Shown here in pieces: positions 11,497-22,703 of a stretch of DNA of 64,000 bases (its first letter is position 1; every line of letters starts with the position of its first letter). Both the position numbers and the translations under genes were made by a program. The notes below the pieces were generated by a model that saw only the letters and a program-made list of their open reading frames with translations, had not been told where the DNA came from and did not search any database. The DNA is from Alentia gelatinosa (lineage: Eukaryota; Annelida; Polychaeta; Phyllodocida; Polynoidae), in assembly GCA_950022655.1 (NCBI GenBank), contig OX465592.1:2194623-2258622 (forward strand), given 5' to 3'.

Positions 11497-11727
11497 TAAT
11501 TGATCATACCTTCTACTTTTAAACGTTCAGGCAGTTATAAATGGGCGTTTAAATTTTCTGACTGTGAAAAAAAAAGGTTAGGACCTTTTAAAGAAACTAA
11601 AAGTTATTTTCTTGATCGTCTTTTAAGACGGATCACTTTAGTAAACGAGAATGCAAGTTCAAAGACCATGATAAGATCAATTTTCCTATCGTTCTTAGAA
11701 TTCTCTTTAAAAGTATCGCCTGAAGAA
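11497..11727 (-). repeat. Dispersed repeat, GAATGCAA core
   Basis: gacggatcactttagtaaac followed by gagaatgcaa is the inverse of the 8698 and 9672 copies. It ends in a ttaagac/gtctta-type fold. The 77-codon open frame here is a repeat by-product. Confidence 0.55.
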
Positions 11728-11869
11728 GTCTGATGAAAGCATTGTAACTATCCTTTGATGAGTAATTACTCCCAATAAATCAACTTTATAAAAAAAAAAA
11801 ATCTTTTCTGTGAGTTTTTCAAAGTGCTGTTTCCACCGACACACAAGATTGGTCTCGATTTGGGTGTCT

Positions 11870-12640
11870 TGCTCAGTCGGGGTAGGTTTGAATAATCGCG
11901 TGCTTATTTGTCTTAAAAGATATTGGCATACAGGTCGGGAAGAACTACGCACTTCACAGACCCGATTTTAATCGGATCGGGCATTACTTGCCTTGGGGTA
12001 ATGACCGACTCTCCACAACCTTAACTGTGTCGATGTACGCACTTCATCGACTGTTCCCGATTCTGTGAAGGCCCGTTTGAACAGCGATGTACCTACCCCC
12101 AGTCCGATTTACAAGTGCCTTATATTGATTTGTAGGGGAGACAGAGCTGATAATGAATCTGAAAACCATTTCCGAATATCTTTTGATCATTTGATCCAAA
12201 GTTATTAAACTTTGAAATATTTTCTATGAATCCAGACCAGGCGCCCATGGCTCAGCCCGGCTCGGCTCCCATCCGCTCTTTTTTTTTTTTTATCTCAATC
12301 GGGTCGCTTTACAAGGTCATAAATTGGAGAGGTGTGATCGGCAAGCGTCGTTGAGGGTATAAGACAGCGACATTCTTGTTCCCGATTATAATCAGTGATC
12401 GAATCGGTGACAATCTGTGGAAAATGTCGCTGTCTAATGGCTTTAAGCCCATAAGACGGCGTCATCCACCACAGATTGTCAACGATCCGATCAACAATCA
12501 TAATCGGGAACAATTATATCTATGTGTAAAGCCTTTAAGGCAGCAACACACTGATTCTTCCCGATCACACCTTTGCCCGACGGATCTGTCGGATTGGTCA
12601 GAATTTGTGAACTTTATGTCGCTGTACACACTTGACTGAC
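11870..12640. repeat. Large diverged repeat with CCCGATT and AAGACA motifs, containing foldback
   Basis: Blocks ccagtccgatttacaagtgc, cccggctcggctccc and ctcaatcgggtcgctttaca are shared with 44470-44720 and, inverted, 47685-48345. Positions 12375-12512 form a foldback whose ends read ttcccgattataatcagtga and aatcataatcgggaac. No coding capacity was seen. Confidence 0.75.
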
Positions 12641-13187
12641 CCGATTATAATCAGGTTTGGCCCAACTAGGGTTAGTGACCTCATATATTTTCTTCCCAAT
12701 CACACCAACTCCCATCATAGCCTTATAAAAGAACCCGATTGAGGTCAAAGACAGCATCCTCAAGTCAGGCCTGGCTAGGCACTGGACAGGGTGATATGCC
12801 CTGATAAACAACAATAGAAAGTCTAATATCTTCTATTCTATCTAATAAATAAGCGCTGATTCCACTGAGCAACCAAAACTTGCTGAAATAGAAATCGGAA
12901 ATTATCTTGTAAGATTATTGGGCGGTGGAAGCGCGTACTTTTTTTCTGGTAATTTCGGGCGCTTATACGATTTAGCGTGCGAGAAAATTCACCATATAAG
13001 ATATTCTTTGATACATTCCAAATACATCAGAAACTTTCAGATAAAGCTCCTAGTCTGATGGAATCAGCAATTAAGGTACCGGAAAACAGTTTTCAGACTT
13101 ATAATCGCCCCAGTCCCCCCTACAAAGTGATGTATAATACTTGTATATAGGATGGGGAGATACGGACCATTGCTTTTGTAACAACCT
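12641..13187. other. Non-coding interval
   Basis: Mixed sequence with no named repeat or splice-bounded frame that I could support. Confidence 0.35.
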
Positions 13188-13200
13188 ACCCAGAATCTGG

Positions 13201-13646
13201 TCTGCTGGGGTGGATAGCAATTAACAATCTGTTCGCCCTCTTGGTCGCCTCGCCTCCTCATGGTGCAGACCGGATATGCTTGCACGCAAGCATAACAAAA
13301 GCGACCAGGGTGGGGAGTTAGCTCAGTGGTTAAGAGCACTGGACTTGTAATGTCAAGGTTGTCAGACTTTGTTGATTCAGGTCCCACTGCAGCCACTTTT
13401 CTCCTTCACTCCCAGCAGTGGTAGATTAACTGCTATATCAAAGGCCAATCCTTCTCATACCCTGTCTATGTGGTGTGGGAAGTAAAAGAACTCTCACCTT
13501 GGTAAATGTGTAGGGGGTGAGGTTTCCACCTAAAATCATTTCATAGATTCGATCACCACCCTTGTGGTGTAAAAGAACCTTGAGAAAGTCTGGTGAGAAC
13601 CTATAAATGGTTAACTGGATGTTAAACCAAACCAACCAACCAACCA
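13201..13646 (+). mobile_element. tRNA-derived SINE with 5' leader, 13-bp TSD
   Basis: Direct repeats acccagaatctgg flank it (13188-13200 and 13647-13659). From about 13309 it has a tRNA-like head: gttagctcagtggttaag as A box, a TGT anticodon position (cttgtaa) like tRNA-Thr, and a degraded B box (gttgattcaggtccc). Then come a body with gccaatccttctcatacc and ggtgtaaaagaaccttgaga, and an (AACC)n tail. A ~108-bp leader precedes the head, beginning tctgctggggtgg. Copy 18099-18548 has the same leader; copy 49578-49905 does not. Confidence 0.9.
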
Positions 13647-14004
13647 ACCCAGAATCTGGAGCAGTTGATGAAGTGCATAGAGTGACAATTTTTAGGTCGG
13701 GTAGGGTCATTACCCCCATCCAATGAACAGTAACCCAAGAAGCGGAACTCTATGTTGTGATGCATACTGCATGGATGGTGGCGCCATTTGGTGGTTGACC
13801 TGTATGAAATAAAATCCAACATGTATCATTGGGTGTGTAGAACCAGCTGAAGATGTTCATATAGAAAGTTTTGGTACTTTAAGACCCAGAGAACAACACT
13901 ATATATAATCTATTTATATGTTTTTACTTCTGATAGCCTTAGATTCTAAAATTCTCATGCTTGATGAAACATAAGTAGCAAGCGTTTGCTCTGGTGGCCA
14001 GTTA

Positions 14005-14705
14005 GACTAGCTCCAGTCCCTGCATCCTATGACTACCCTCCTCACTGGGATACAGGCTCCAGTCCCTGCATCCTATGGCTACCCTCCTCACTGGGATACT
14101 GGCTCCAGTCCCTGCATCCTATGGCTACCCTCCTCACTGGGATACTGGCTCCAGTCCCTACATCCTATGGCTACCCTCCTCGCTGGGATACAGGCTTCAG
14201 TCCCTGCATCCTATGGCTACCCTCCTCGTTGGGATACTGGCACCAGTCCCTGCATCCTATGGCTACCCTCCTCACATGGATACTGGCTCCAGCCCCTACA
14301 TCCTATGGCTACCCTCCTCGCTGGGATACAGGCTTCAGTGCCTGCATCCTATGGCTACCCTCCTCACTGGGATACTGGCTCCAGTCCCTGCATCCTATGG
14401 CTACCCTCCTCGCTGGGATACAGGCCTCAGTCCCTGCATCCTATGACTACCCTCCTCACTGGGATACAGGCTTCAGGCCCTGCATCCTATGACTACCCTC
14501 CTCACTGGGATACTGCCTCCAGTCCCTGCATCCTATGGCTACCCTCCTCACTGGGATACTGGCTCCAGTCCCTGCATCCTATGACTACCCCTCCTCACAG
14601 TGATACAGGCTTCAGGCCCTGCATCCTATGACTACCCCTCCTCACTGGGATACAGGCCTCAGTCCCTGCATCCTATGGCTACCCTCCTCGGTGGGATACA
14701 GGTTT
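14005..14705 (+). repeat. 46-bp minisatellite, ~15 copies, stop-free
   Basis: Unit ccctgcatcctatggctacc ... ctcctcactgggatactggc, 46 bp. The unit lacks a stop in any forward frame, and 46 = 1 mod 3, so one translation passes through all three phases. This explains the overlapping open frames of 200, 168 and 123 codons. No splice signals or promoter were seen, so coding is unlikely. Confidence 0.93.
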
Positions 14706-14820
14706 GATTCATGAGCCAGTCAGAGAACGATGCCTACTAAAATGAACTTTATTCTGATGTGTTTAATCATTTAATGAATGTTCATAATCAAAGACTTGAG
14801 CAAGTCAAGTGGCCAGTGTA
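14706..14820 (+). repeat. Dispersed repeat (AATGAACTTTATTCTGAT)
   Basis: ttcatgagccagtcagagaa ... gaatgttcataatcaaagac ... ttgagcaagtc matches 31795-31905. A shorter relative is at 4505-4550. It resembles a 3'-terminal module of a retroposon but lacks a tail. Confidence 0.7.
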
Positions 14821-15541
14821 CTCAGGGCAGTGCAATAATCTCTTTATATTATCAATCGTGCTTACTGATTTAGTATGCCTACTTGATACATAATGACTAT
14901 TGGACTTGACTCTTTTATTGTGGCTATTTTGTAAGTGATTCAAACTATTCAGGTTCTAAATCAGGTTAGAGATCACATGTCACGTGGTGTACTATCGTTC
15001 GTGAGCGGAAAAAATGTATCTTGATTTATGTCAGATACTTTAGAGAATGTGCTTCATTTTGTTAAAAAATAAAATGGTATATGTGTTGATACGATTTTCC
15101 GAAATTCAGCATCAGAACTTCAGTTATATCTTTAGAATCGCACAATCTTAGATTTTTGTATGAGTTTCAGCACTCAGAAATATTAGTTCCTACAGCCCGA
15201 CCACTGTGGGGAGCCACTGTCCAGTCCGATTCATCAAGATGCAGCCCGATCTTGCGAGACAAAAACACATGTGCTGGTGGAATCAGCTTTCAGCGTACTG
15301 AGAAAAATCTATCCCTTCACTATCTGCGTGCTATTCGCTGTGCTATTGGATAAGGAGCAGGGTGCCAGTGTCTCAGGGTCTTAGAGGCGTGCCCAGCTGA
15401 CCATGACCAATCACTCAAGACCGAAATACCTCATTGACCGACTGGTGTTTGATATGTTTGGATCCTAGACTCAGGCAGTTAGAGAAATGGCAAGTTGACT
15501 GGGTGCAGATCCACAGACTGAGTGTAACCCCAACCTTTTAA

Positions 15542-16061
15542 AGGCATATCCTACAATTCAGAGTGGCGCCACCTGGTGATTTTTTAATATCGTCAATTAT
15601 TAATTAAAACTGGTTTCTTGGGATTTATTCTAATTATACATGAGTAAATTTAACATTTTGTCAAGTTTATCCAATCTCAATAGGTAAAATAGGCCAATTT
15701 GCATTTGCTTGATTCACATATGAAATCTACTGAAAAATATGGTTTTCTTCAATTCTTTCAAAAACAAGGATGGTGACCTATGGTTTTTAAAACATAAAGA
15801 AGTAATACTATATATGTACTATATTCTGTGAAAATTTGAGAAAAATGTCATGGGTTTTACTATGCGAAAAAATACTTTTTAGGATTTCTATATATTCTTA
15901 TATAAAATTATCGTCATATTGATCTATAAATCAAAAACTAGTACGGTGACCCCCGATTTTTAAGTTAGATATGTGTTCCACAACACTTGGAGATCATCTT
16001 ATTAAATTTTCAGGAAATTGACATGGGTTTTAATTTTCAGGCCATATTGTTCGATATGCTT
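15542..16061 (+). mobile_element. TTAA-flanked MITE family K (AGGCATATCC ends)
   Basis: Begins AGGCATATCCTACAATTCA and ends with the inverse terminus GATATGCT, flanked on both sides by TTAA. The interior is AT-rich: gaaaaatatggttttcttca, gacatgggttttaattttca. A TTAA target with a purine-start terminus fits Kolobok better than piggyBac; this is inference. Relatives are at 11270, 28635, 44745-45506 (inverted dimer) and 52446-53270 (interrupted). Confidence 0.85.
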
Positions 16062-16065
16062 TTAA

Positions 16066-16867
16066 TTGTTATTCATTTAAAATTCCATGCTCGTTTATCA
16101 ATGATGATCATACCATCTACTCCTCGTTAAAGATTCTCGTTGCTGGACACACTGCACTCGGTCCGTCAGTGGTAGGCTGTATCCTATAACCTTCTAACCC
16201 GTCTCATCTGGAGCTATTCCTGTATATGGGCCGCTATAGGTTTATTCTCAGAAGCACATCAGTCGTGGCCATCCACCGGACCGACAGCCGAAGCCATTCA
16301 CCGACAAAAAGGCCGTTATAAAATAGCGTTATTAGACTAGCCAGAGGAAACTCTAATCTAAAATTGAAGACAAGAATCCAATTGTTGCCACGGAATCCTG
16401 AACTCTAAACCGAACTAGAATGTGGTTATTTCTGGCCGGTTTTGTAAAGAGAGAAATCACTGCCAGTCTGTGGAGGGCTATGTCTGGCGCCTGTTTATCT
16501 TTCACCTTGATCACATATCAGTTTGCTAGATCTAGATAGGTGTCTGGAGATATTTTATTGAATAGTCGCTAAGTGGAATAGCAGAAGAATTACTACTTTC
16601 TTGCAGAATGTCCCTCGACGTATTTAGCCACATTTCTACAATTTGTGTAATATATTCAAACTGTATTGTTCTCTTGGACTGTGGTATATACAAGTTCGTC
16701 GCAAATATATTACCAATTTACTTTATACAATATACATAAATGAATAAATATATATATAAATATATATATATATAGTAGCGTGACCACCAGCCGACTTTTT
16801 AATTGAATTTTGGTAATGGCTCTTAGGAGATGATATCAGTAAAATTACTTTTATCAAGATATTGATG
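16066..16867. other. Mostly unique interval
   Basis: 16080-16680 is less repetitive than its surroundings and has mixed composition, e.g. aggccgttataaaatagcgt. I found no splice-bounded frame or family match. A (TA)n-like tract is at about 16745-16776. Confidence 0.35.
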
Positions 16868-16965
16868 ATAGATAACATCTAATAGAGGAATCCGTTCTGA
16901 TCAACGGTGTCCGTTAACGCGGGGTGTCTGCTTATGCGGGGTGTCCGTTAGGCGGAGTTCTACTG
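16868..16965 (+). mobile_element. pogo/Tigger-like MITE, right half
   Basis: catctaatagaggaatccgt, then gtgtccgttaacgcggggtg, ending gcggagttctactg followed by TA. The left half is missing. Confidence 0.85.
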
Positions 16966-17096
16966 TACTTATCAAGTTCTGTCTAATTAGCATCAATCTG
17001 AGATGACCGCTTCATTAAACCCTTGTACATCCTAGAGGCCTAGGCTAGCTAGGTGTAGACTGTTAGAGGAAAGTGAGTATTCCACCAACCAGACAA

Positions 17097-17152
17097 AAAC
17101 ATGTTGCGATATACCCATGCCGCATATATTGTAAATACGCACCGTTTCGGCA
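17097..17152 (+). repeat. Single unit of the 25.6-kb minisatellite
   Basis: gatatacccatgccgcatat, then attgtaaatacgcaccgttt, equals one unit of the array at 25567-25975. This could be the dispersed source of that array. Confidence 0.8.
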
Positions 17153-17274
17153 TATGAGGTAAAAGTGGTCCGTACAGGAAAATACGGAATACCTACCATT
17201 ACATATTTATTAAGATATTGGTTGTTAAGCAAAATGAAATTGATTTTTTTTTAAATTTCGGGTATATAGTAAAT

Positions 17275-17424
17275 ATAGAACGTCCAACCATGCTTGTACA
17301 AGTCACAGAACTCGATGACAATTTACCGTTTGTACGGAACTCGGCGTAAACGCCTCGGTCCGTACAAATGGTAAATTACCATCTCGTTGTGTGACTTGTA
17401 CAGCATGGTCAGGACGTTCTATAT
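17275..17424. mobile_element. Foldback element F4
   Basis: A ~150-bp near-palindrome whose outer arms are tatagaacgtcc / ggacgttctata. The inner arms contain gtacaagtcacagaac and its complement. The apex reads aactcggcgtaaacgcctcg. Single-arm fragments are at 18808-18865 and 26765-26820. Confidence 0.88.
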
Positions 17425-18083
17425 AAGTACAGCGCCCGTATGGCGGTTGTGAAGTAAAATTACTATAGTCTGTAGAACCGTCCCAAGGTGCCATCAACAG
17501 TATGTAGTCATTGACTACTGGGTCAATCCATGCCTTCAATATTCCTTATATGGCAGTGAATGCATAGGGACAACTCCAAGCAGCTGTTGTGAACTTACAC
17601 TACTATCGCCGTCTGGTGCTGTATTTTGTTGGTAGGATATGCGGAGGTGGAGGCAGGGCGAGCAAACTTTCCCCATCCCCACAAAACGTGTCATGCTACT
17701 CGTGGGCTGGCCAGTGTGCCCAGTCCGGTTAATCCCCAAACAGGGCCAGGTAGCTCCCTCTACTCTACACTAGCGAGGTCTTTAGTTGTAGCCAGGCAGG
17801 CTTTGACATGTATGAAACAAACTTACAATCATTAAATATATACCCATTTGTCTTTGCTAACCTTCAAAACAACTGTCTCTTACATTAAAACTGTGTATTT
17901 AAAGACAGTTTTCCAGTGGAGCTTGGCTGCTTTTCAAATCCAGTCATTTTGTTCAGTCTCTCTCACTGATTCGTAACTAACTGCACAGTGCCTGCCAATT
18001 AACATAGAACAGCTGTTCACCCCTAAATGGAGATGAGGGATGAATACTTTATCTACTGGTGGGCCTGCTTCTGAATGCATATA

Positions 18084-18722
18084 CAGTAGAACCCGGCGTT
18101 GGTTGGTTGGTTGGTTGGTTTGATTTAAAGTCCAGTTAACCATTGCAGGTTCTCACCAAACTTTCTCAAGGTTCTTTTACACCACAAGGGTGGTGATCGA
18201 ATCTATGAAATGAATTTAGATGGAAACCTCACCCCTACACATTTACCAAGGTGAGAGTTCTTTTACTTCCCACACCACATAGACAGGGTATGAGAAGGAT
18301 TGGCCTTTGATATAGCAGTAAATCTACCACTGCTGGGGGTGAAGGAGAAAAGTGGCTGCAGTGGGACCCGAATCAACAAAGTCTGACAACCTTGACATTA
18401 CAAGTCCAGTGCTCTTTACCACTGAGCTAACTCCCCACCCTGGTCGCTTTTGTTATGCTTGCGTGCAAGCAATCCAGTCTGCACCATGAGGAGGCGAGGC
18501 AACCAAGAGGGCGAACAGATTGTTAATTGCTGTCCACCCCAGCAGACCAGAACCCCGCGTAGGTGGATACCCTCCGTCCCGGGACAAGTGTCTGCTTACG
18601 CGGGGTGATTGCTTGAAAAGGGGTTAGAATAGGATCTAATAGAGGGAACCATTCTGAGGAAAAGTGTCCGTTAACACGGGGTGCACGCTTACACGGGGTG
18701 TCTGCTAGGCAGGATTTTACTG
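18084..18722 (+). mobile_element. pogo/Tigger-like MITE split by a SINE
   Basis: The left terminus CAGTAGAACCCGGCG at 18084 resumes after the SINE as agaaccccgcgtaggtgg. It ends aggattttactg followed by TA. The internal block taatagagggaacc and the repeated cacgcttacacggggtg match the 5657 copy, with decay. Confidence 0.88.
18099..18548 (-). mobile_element. tRNA-derived SINE (long form) nested in MITE, 11-bp TSD
   Basis: Flanked by agaacccggcg (18088-18098) and agaaccccgcg (18549-18559), one mismatch. The (GGTT)n end at 18099 is its 3' tail. The tRNA-like head (accactgagctaactcccc) lies near 18420. Upstream of the head is the same ~108-bp leader as at 13201. The insertion is younger than the MITE. 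Confidence 0.93.
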
Positions 18723-19060
18723 TACGAGAAACACCGCTTAAGGGTACACCCTCCCTTCTGAACAAAGTTCCCCTTCAGTTTTTCGATGGTTAGGCGATGT
18801 AGTACTTATATAGAACGTCCTGACCATGCTGTACAAGTCACAGAACGAGATGGTTTATGACTTGTTATTGACTTGCGACAATCGCATCGCACCAGTGGGG
18901 CCGGGCCTTTACTCCCAGATATCCTAATCCTATTGACCACCCACCAGAAAAATGTGGGGTTCACCTGCGAGTCGATTCGATAGGTCAATAATTGCTTTGG
19001 CCACATAACCTTTCTCACCTTGCCTCAATGGTTGCAGGACGTTAGGGCCCACCACTTTAA

Positions 19061-19402
19061 CCCTTTAAGGACGCATGATGCCTCCAAGCACCACCGCACT
19101 ATAGAGATGCACGAAGCCTGGAGGCATCATGGGGCATCATAGTTCCAATATTTACAAAAAGGTTTTATCAAACAAGGAATAGAGCAATTTTCAAGAAATC
19201 TTCACAAAATGTAGAAATGACATTATATTTAGTATTTCTATTCAAAAGGAATTAAAATTTTATGATTACGTGTCATATTATGTGATTACATCCTTGAATT
19301 ATGAATTTTGACCATAATGTTCCCGTCCTCGAGTGGGACAAACTGCCACCAACACCCGTCCTTACGGGAGTAGCTCAGTCGCAGATACTCGTCCTTAAAG
19401 GG
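19061..19402 (+). mobile_element. piggyBac-like MITE, TTAA target
   Basis: TTAA | CCCTTTAAGGACG ... CGTCCTTAAAGGG | TTAA. A TTAA target and CCC-starting inverted repeats are typical of piggyBac. Length is 342 bp and there is no transposase. It interrupts a copy of the GACGTTAGGGCCCACC minisatellite unit. A second, reverse-oriented and damaged copy lies in 38777-39296. Confidence 0.9.
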
Positions 19403-19706
19403 TTAAAGTCGGGACGTCAGGGACCACCCTACACCGTGGGTGTGAAAGCCTCAGTCGCGCCTCGATCCACCACGATGCTGCGGTCACACCTATGGTGTCG
19501 TGGAGGGAATGTGGCATAACTAGGCGTTAGGGCCCACTTAATTTGGCATAATTGGTTAATGTTTGAATACTGGAGAACTCGACCCGTAAAACACTCGACC
19601 CGTATCGTACTCAACCAGTTTTAAATCTTCCCTACTCCAACATCTCAACTGTGAATAAATACTATATTAAGTAGTAAGTATAAGTAAGTAACACTATCCC
19701 TTATCC

Positions 19707-19728
19707 TAACCCTAACCCTAACCCTACG
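19707..19728 (-). repeat. Interstitial telomeric repeat (CCCTAA)3
   Basis: Reads cctaaccctaaccctaaccc, i.e. TTAGGG on the minus strand. This is the usual metazoan telomere hexamer at an internal site. It is too short to say whether it is a repair scar. Confidence 0.85.
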
Positions 19729-20227
19729 CATTTTGTGTTTTACTCATGTATATAGAGAGATACATGACTTTTGACAGTTAGCCTGTTTTGAATCCGAAAC
19801 GTTGGCTGGTTCCCCCTGGTTTTCATGGATACCCGGGGAACCAGCGTTGGGTTAAGGCGAGCGCCGCGAGAGATCTGCTGGGAGAGTGGGTGTGGGCCAC
19901 CTCCGCGTGGCGATTGAATATAGTTTGGATATTAACAGTCGCGGACTATGTGGTAATGTGGTAATAGTTAATTGCTATTTGCTCGACTCACCTTGTCTAA
20001 ATTAATCATCATTTGACCCCAAGAATGCCAGAATATAATTGCAGGAGATTCATGTAAGAAGGAGTTCGAGAAAATTACCCCAGACACGCTATGGTTAGAC
20101 TATGTCAAAAATAGTGTTGTATTTTTATTTTTTAATTCACAATTCTATTTTTAATGAGTACAGCTCACTTTATTTTCTCTGATCCATATATATTCAATCT
20201 CAGTACATGTGACCATCCCAAGTCGAT

Positions 20228-20530
20228 TCTACACACCAAGCAAGAAACGCGGCGATTTCCATAATCACCAACACACAAAAAAAAGATTTCGGATCTATCC
20301 TGGCCTACATCTCTCCTACATATCGATATAAAACACTTGTATATTGGACTGGAGGGAACTTGATAACCCCGCGTAAGCGGTCACCCCGCGTAAGCGGCCA
20401 CTCCGGCTCGGAACGGAGGGTGTCGCTTACGCGGGGTTTTACTGTATGTGAGATATTATTTCATATTTTACCTGATCATTACTTCTGAGATGATAACTTA
20501 TCGATGGGAGATATTATCATGAAATGATAG
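20228..20530 (+). mobile_element. Palindromic element C, interrupted
   Basis: The left end is cacaccaagcaagaaacgcg with gcgatttccataatcacc. The interior gagatattatttcatatttt resumes at 20449. The gap between holds the pogo-like fragment 20364-20444. Family C is seen best in the array at 41036-42020. Confidence 0.65.
20364..20444 (+). mobile_element. pogo/Tigger-like MITE, left end truncated
   Basis: aaccccgcgtaagcggtcac ... acgcggggttttactg followed by TA. The cagtag left terminus is absent, as in the copies at 31409 and 48653. Confidence 0.8.
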
Positions 20531-20929
20531 CTGTGTCTTCGGTATTAGCAACCAGTCTATAGGTCATTTATCATATAAAGATCAATTTCGATTTTATGAT
20601 GAGAAGATCTACTTCACTGTTTCATGTTCACCATTCCCAAGCAATGCAAAGTAGGCGGCATTTGCTAAAATGATCAAATAAATTCCGACATTAGCTACAG
20701 GGGACAGAGCCATTGTTAGTTCATGAAGCAGTCACTAGGTGGCCAGCATTATGGGAGGCCCCTTTGGGGGGGGGGGCAGATATAAAGTCTGGCTCTTTGT
20801 TCTTAGGAAATTCAAATGCATTTCAATATTTTACCATGGTTGCCTTGACTCTCTACACCCATCCCAGAGGGGGATGAGATAATGATTAAACCCAGGACAT
20901 GATGATTTTCACATGAAACACAATATATA

Positions 20930-21120
20930 CATATGTGAGCAAGGCTAGAGTTGCGACTTTTCCAAATTATCACTCCCTTCTTTTACACCTCCATTAGTGA
21001 AGAACACCTACTTTTTCACCTCCATTAGTGAAGAACACCTACTTTTTCACCTCCATTAGTGAAGAACACCTACTTTTTCACCTCCATTAGTGAAGAACAC
21101 CTACTCGGTTGCGTCATGGC
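20930..21120 (+). repeat. Repeat with 31-bp minisatellite
   Basis: cctccattagtgaagaacac, then ctactttttca, repeats every 31 bp almost four times (20990-21106). A flanking block gtgagcaaggctagagttgc also precedes the diverged copy at 43375-43560. The short array is therefore part of a dispersed element. Confidence 0.85.
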
Positions 21121-21305
21121 AGCCCCCATGGCTCATATAGGCTATATGCCCTATGGTTTATTTTTACACCTAGGTGGTGTTTTATCGTAGTGACGATCGT
21201 TAATAGTGACCGTTTCCGTTGTATAGTAGAATCATCATACCTGCGCATGTAGAGCACAGCTATATCCAAATGGGTCTTAGACCATCAGTGATTGTTTCAG
21301 GCGTA

Positions 21306-22014
21306 TTTTTTTTTTTTATTCAAGAAAGGAATATACAATCACCCATTTGGGCGTTTTTCATTGAATTCCACAAAAACAGTGGACACGACAGGACATGACA
21401 GGACGATACAATTCTGTAATTCCAAAAATAGATAGCTGAAAAACAGCAAGTCACAAACTGGGTATAGGCAAAACAGGGTGTAAACAGGATACAGAAAAAG
21501 AGAAAAGGGGGGCTGTGCCAGGCCGGGAGGAAACCAACGATTAGTAAACAAAATTATCTCCATAAGTCATGGTTCTCCAAAAGAAGGTCCTTAATGTAAA
21601 TCTTGTAATAGGAGTTATGCTTTAACAATTGTACAGAGTTAGGTAACATTTCCCATATTCTATTACCTAGATATAGAGGCGATTTACGATACTTCTCAAT
21701 GCGAGGGGTCTCTATGCGTAAAACAGTCTTATCTTGATACCTGGTCGCTCTTGTTGGTAGTTTACAGTGTGCCGGGTCATCTGACCACTGCCGCATCATG
21801 ACCATAAGTTGTGTAGTCCATCGATAACAAAGCTGTCTGATTTGACACTGTGTATGTAGCGTTTCTATGTCGATATCTCGTTGATTCCGGATACCACATG
21901 CAGTTCTTAGGCAATGATTTAGCAATGTCTGGAGTCTCCTAGTGTCTTGTTGAGTGCAACGTAGATATATGAATCCCACATAGTCGAACTTTGGCAGGAT
22001 CATCTGCTTGACAA
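21306..22014 (-). mobile_element. 5'-truncated LINE
   Basis: A poly(A) tail (T run 21306-21317) follows an AATAAA-like gaataaa, with a ~235-base 3' UTR and then the last ~150 codons of a reverse transcriptase ORF. It was inserted into the family R MITE and truncated at its 5' end, as is usual for target-primed reverse transcription. Confidence 0.85.
21554..22014 (-). pseudogene. LINE reverse transcriptase, C-terminal remnant
   Basis: The ~153-residue frame begins inside the protein. It contains ILPKFDYVGFIY near its start, a QTLLNHCLRTACGIR segment, then SPLYLGNRIWEMLPNSVQL near the C-terminus. This order, 'ILPK-DY', 'LQ-LLN-C-R--', 'Y-G-RIW--LP', is the standard C-terminal region downstream of the RT catalytic core in Jockey/CR1-type LINE ORF2 proteins. 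The catalytic YADD region and endonuclease are absent. The first seven codons of the longest open frame come from the flanking MITE. It cannot be functional alone. Confidence 0.85.
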
Positions 22015-22589
22015 CACCTTGTCTATGAAACACTTGACCTATGTCTTTCCTGGCAATCGTAAATGAATATCATAGGCGATCATAGAGCCACACCTAATAT
22101 ATCGTAACCAGTGATAGTATTCAAATAATTTTTTCCAAATAATTTCCACATCTCTCACACCTCCATGAGGAAGAGGGACCTGAAAGATTGGGAGAAATTT
22201 GTCCAAAAGTATTCAAATAAAGATATAATTCCCTGTAAAAGTCACTGTGCTAGCTGAGCCGAAAACTAGCCTAATATTGACACGGCTCAAGACTCCCTCC
22301 TGATTACCAAGCTACAGAGTGACCGACGCTATGCTAATAAACTTCTCTCGTCGAGTATTTGGTTTACTAGAAGCCTTCCCTCGGCGTATTTTCTCAGGAG
22401 AATGTTGACACTAGAAGTCCGAGTGTGTTCTAACCGTTCTCTTTTTATCTTACCCCAGGGCCAGCAGCATTCTGGCAGGTGTTGTGAAACGTAAGAACGA
22501 TATTAACTTAGTTAGGAGATGTTTCTAAAACAAGGAACGAGAAAACAATTTGTTGTGGTATTTGTTACATTCTCCTTACCTTATGCAAG

Positions 22590-22703
22590 ACCTTATGGAC
22601 GGCTAAGACTGTCTTACCAAACAGAATTAAATACTATTAAACGATAACCCTTGTGCGAGGTACAGAAGAGGGTCTTCATTACGATCCTACATTATTAAAC
22701 GGG
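22590..22703 (+). repeat. Fragment of TTTAATAAT-ended MITE
   Basis: gacggctaagactgtcttac ... cgataacccttgtgcgaggt ... acattattaaacgggccccc, matching 6425-6535 and 49230-49351. Confidence 0.7.

Larger units (their letters stand above)
21167..22045 (-). mobile_element. MITE family R (GGGAAGTGTTT) split by a LINE
   Basis: Left part 21167-21300 (gtgacgatcgttaatagtga, catacctgcgcatgtagagc) and right end 22014-22045 (accttgtctatgaaacactt) match the intact 170-bp elements at 40796 and 58927 in reverse. About 17 bases of MITE are missing at the LINE junction. Confidence 0.85.

Noticed and set aside
13309..13390. Functional tRNA-Thr gene
   Set aside because: The tRNA-like head is followed by a SINE body and (AACC)n tail and is flanked by a TSD; stem pairing is degraded.
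14029..14631. 200-codon open frame
   Set aside because: It is a translation of a stop-free 46-bp minisatellite; equivalent frames exist in the other two phases.
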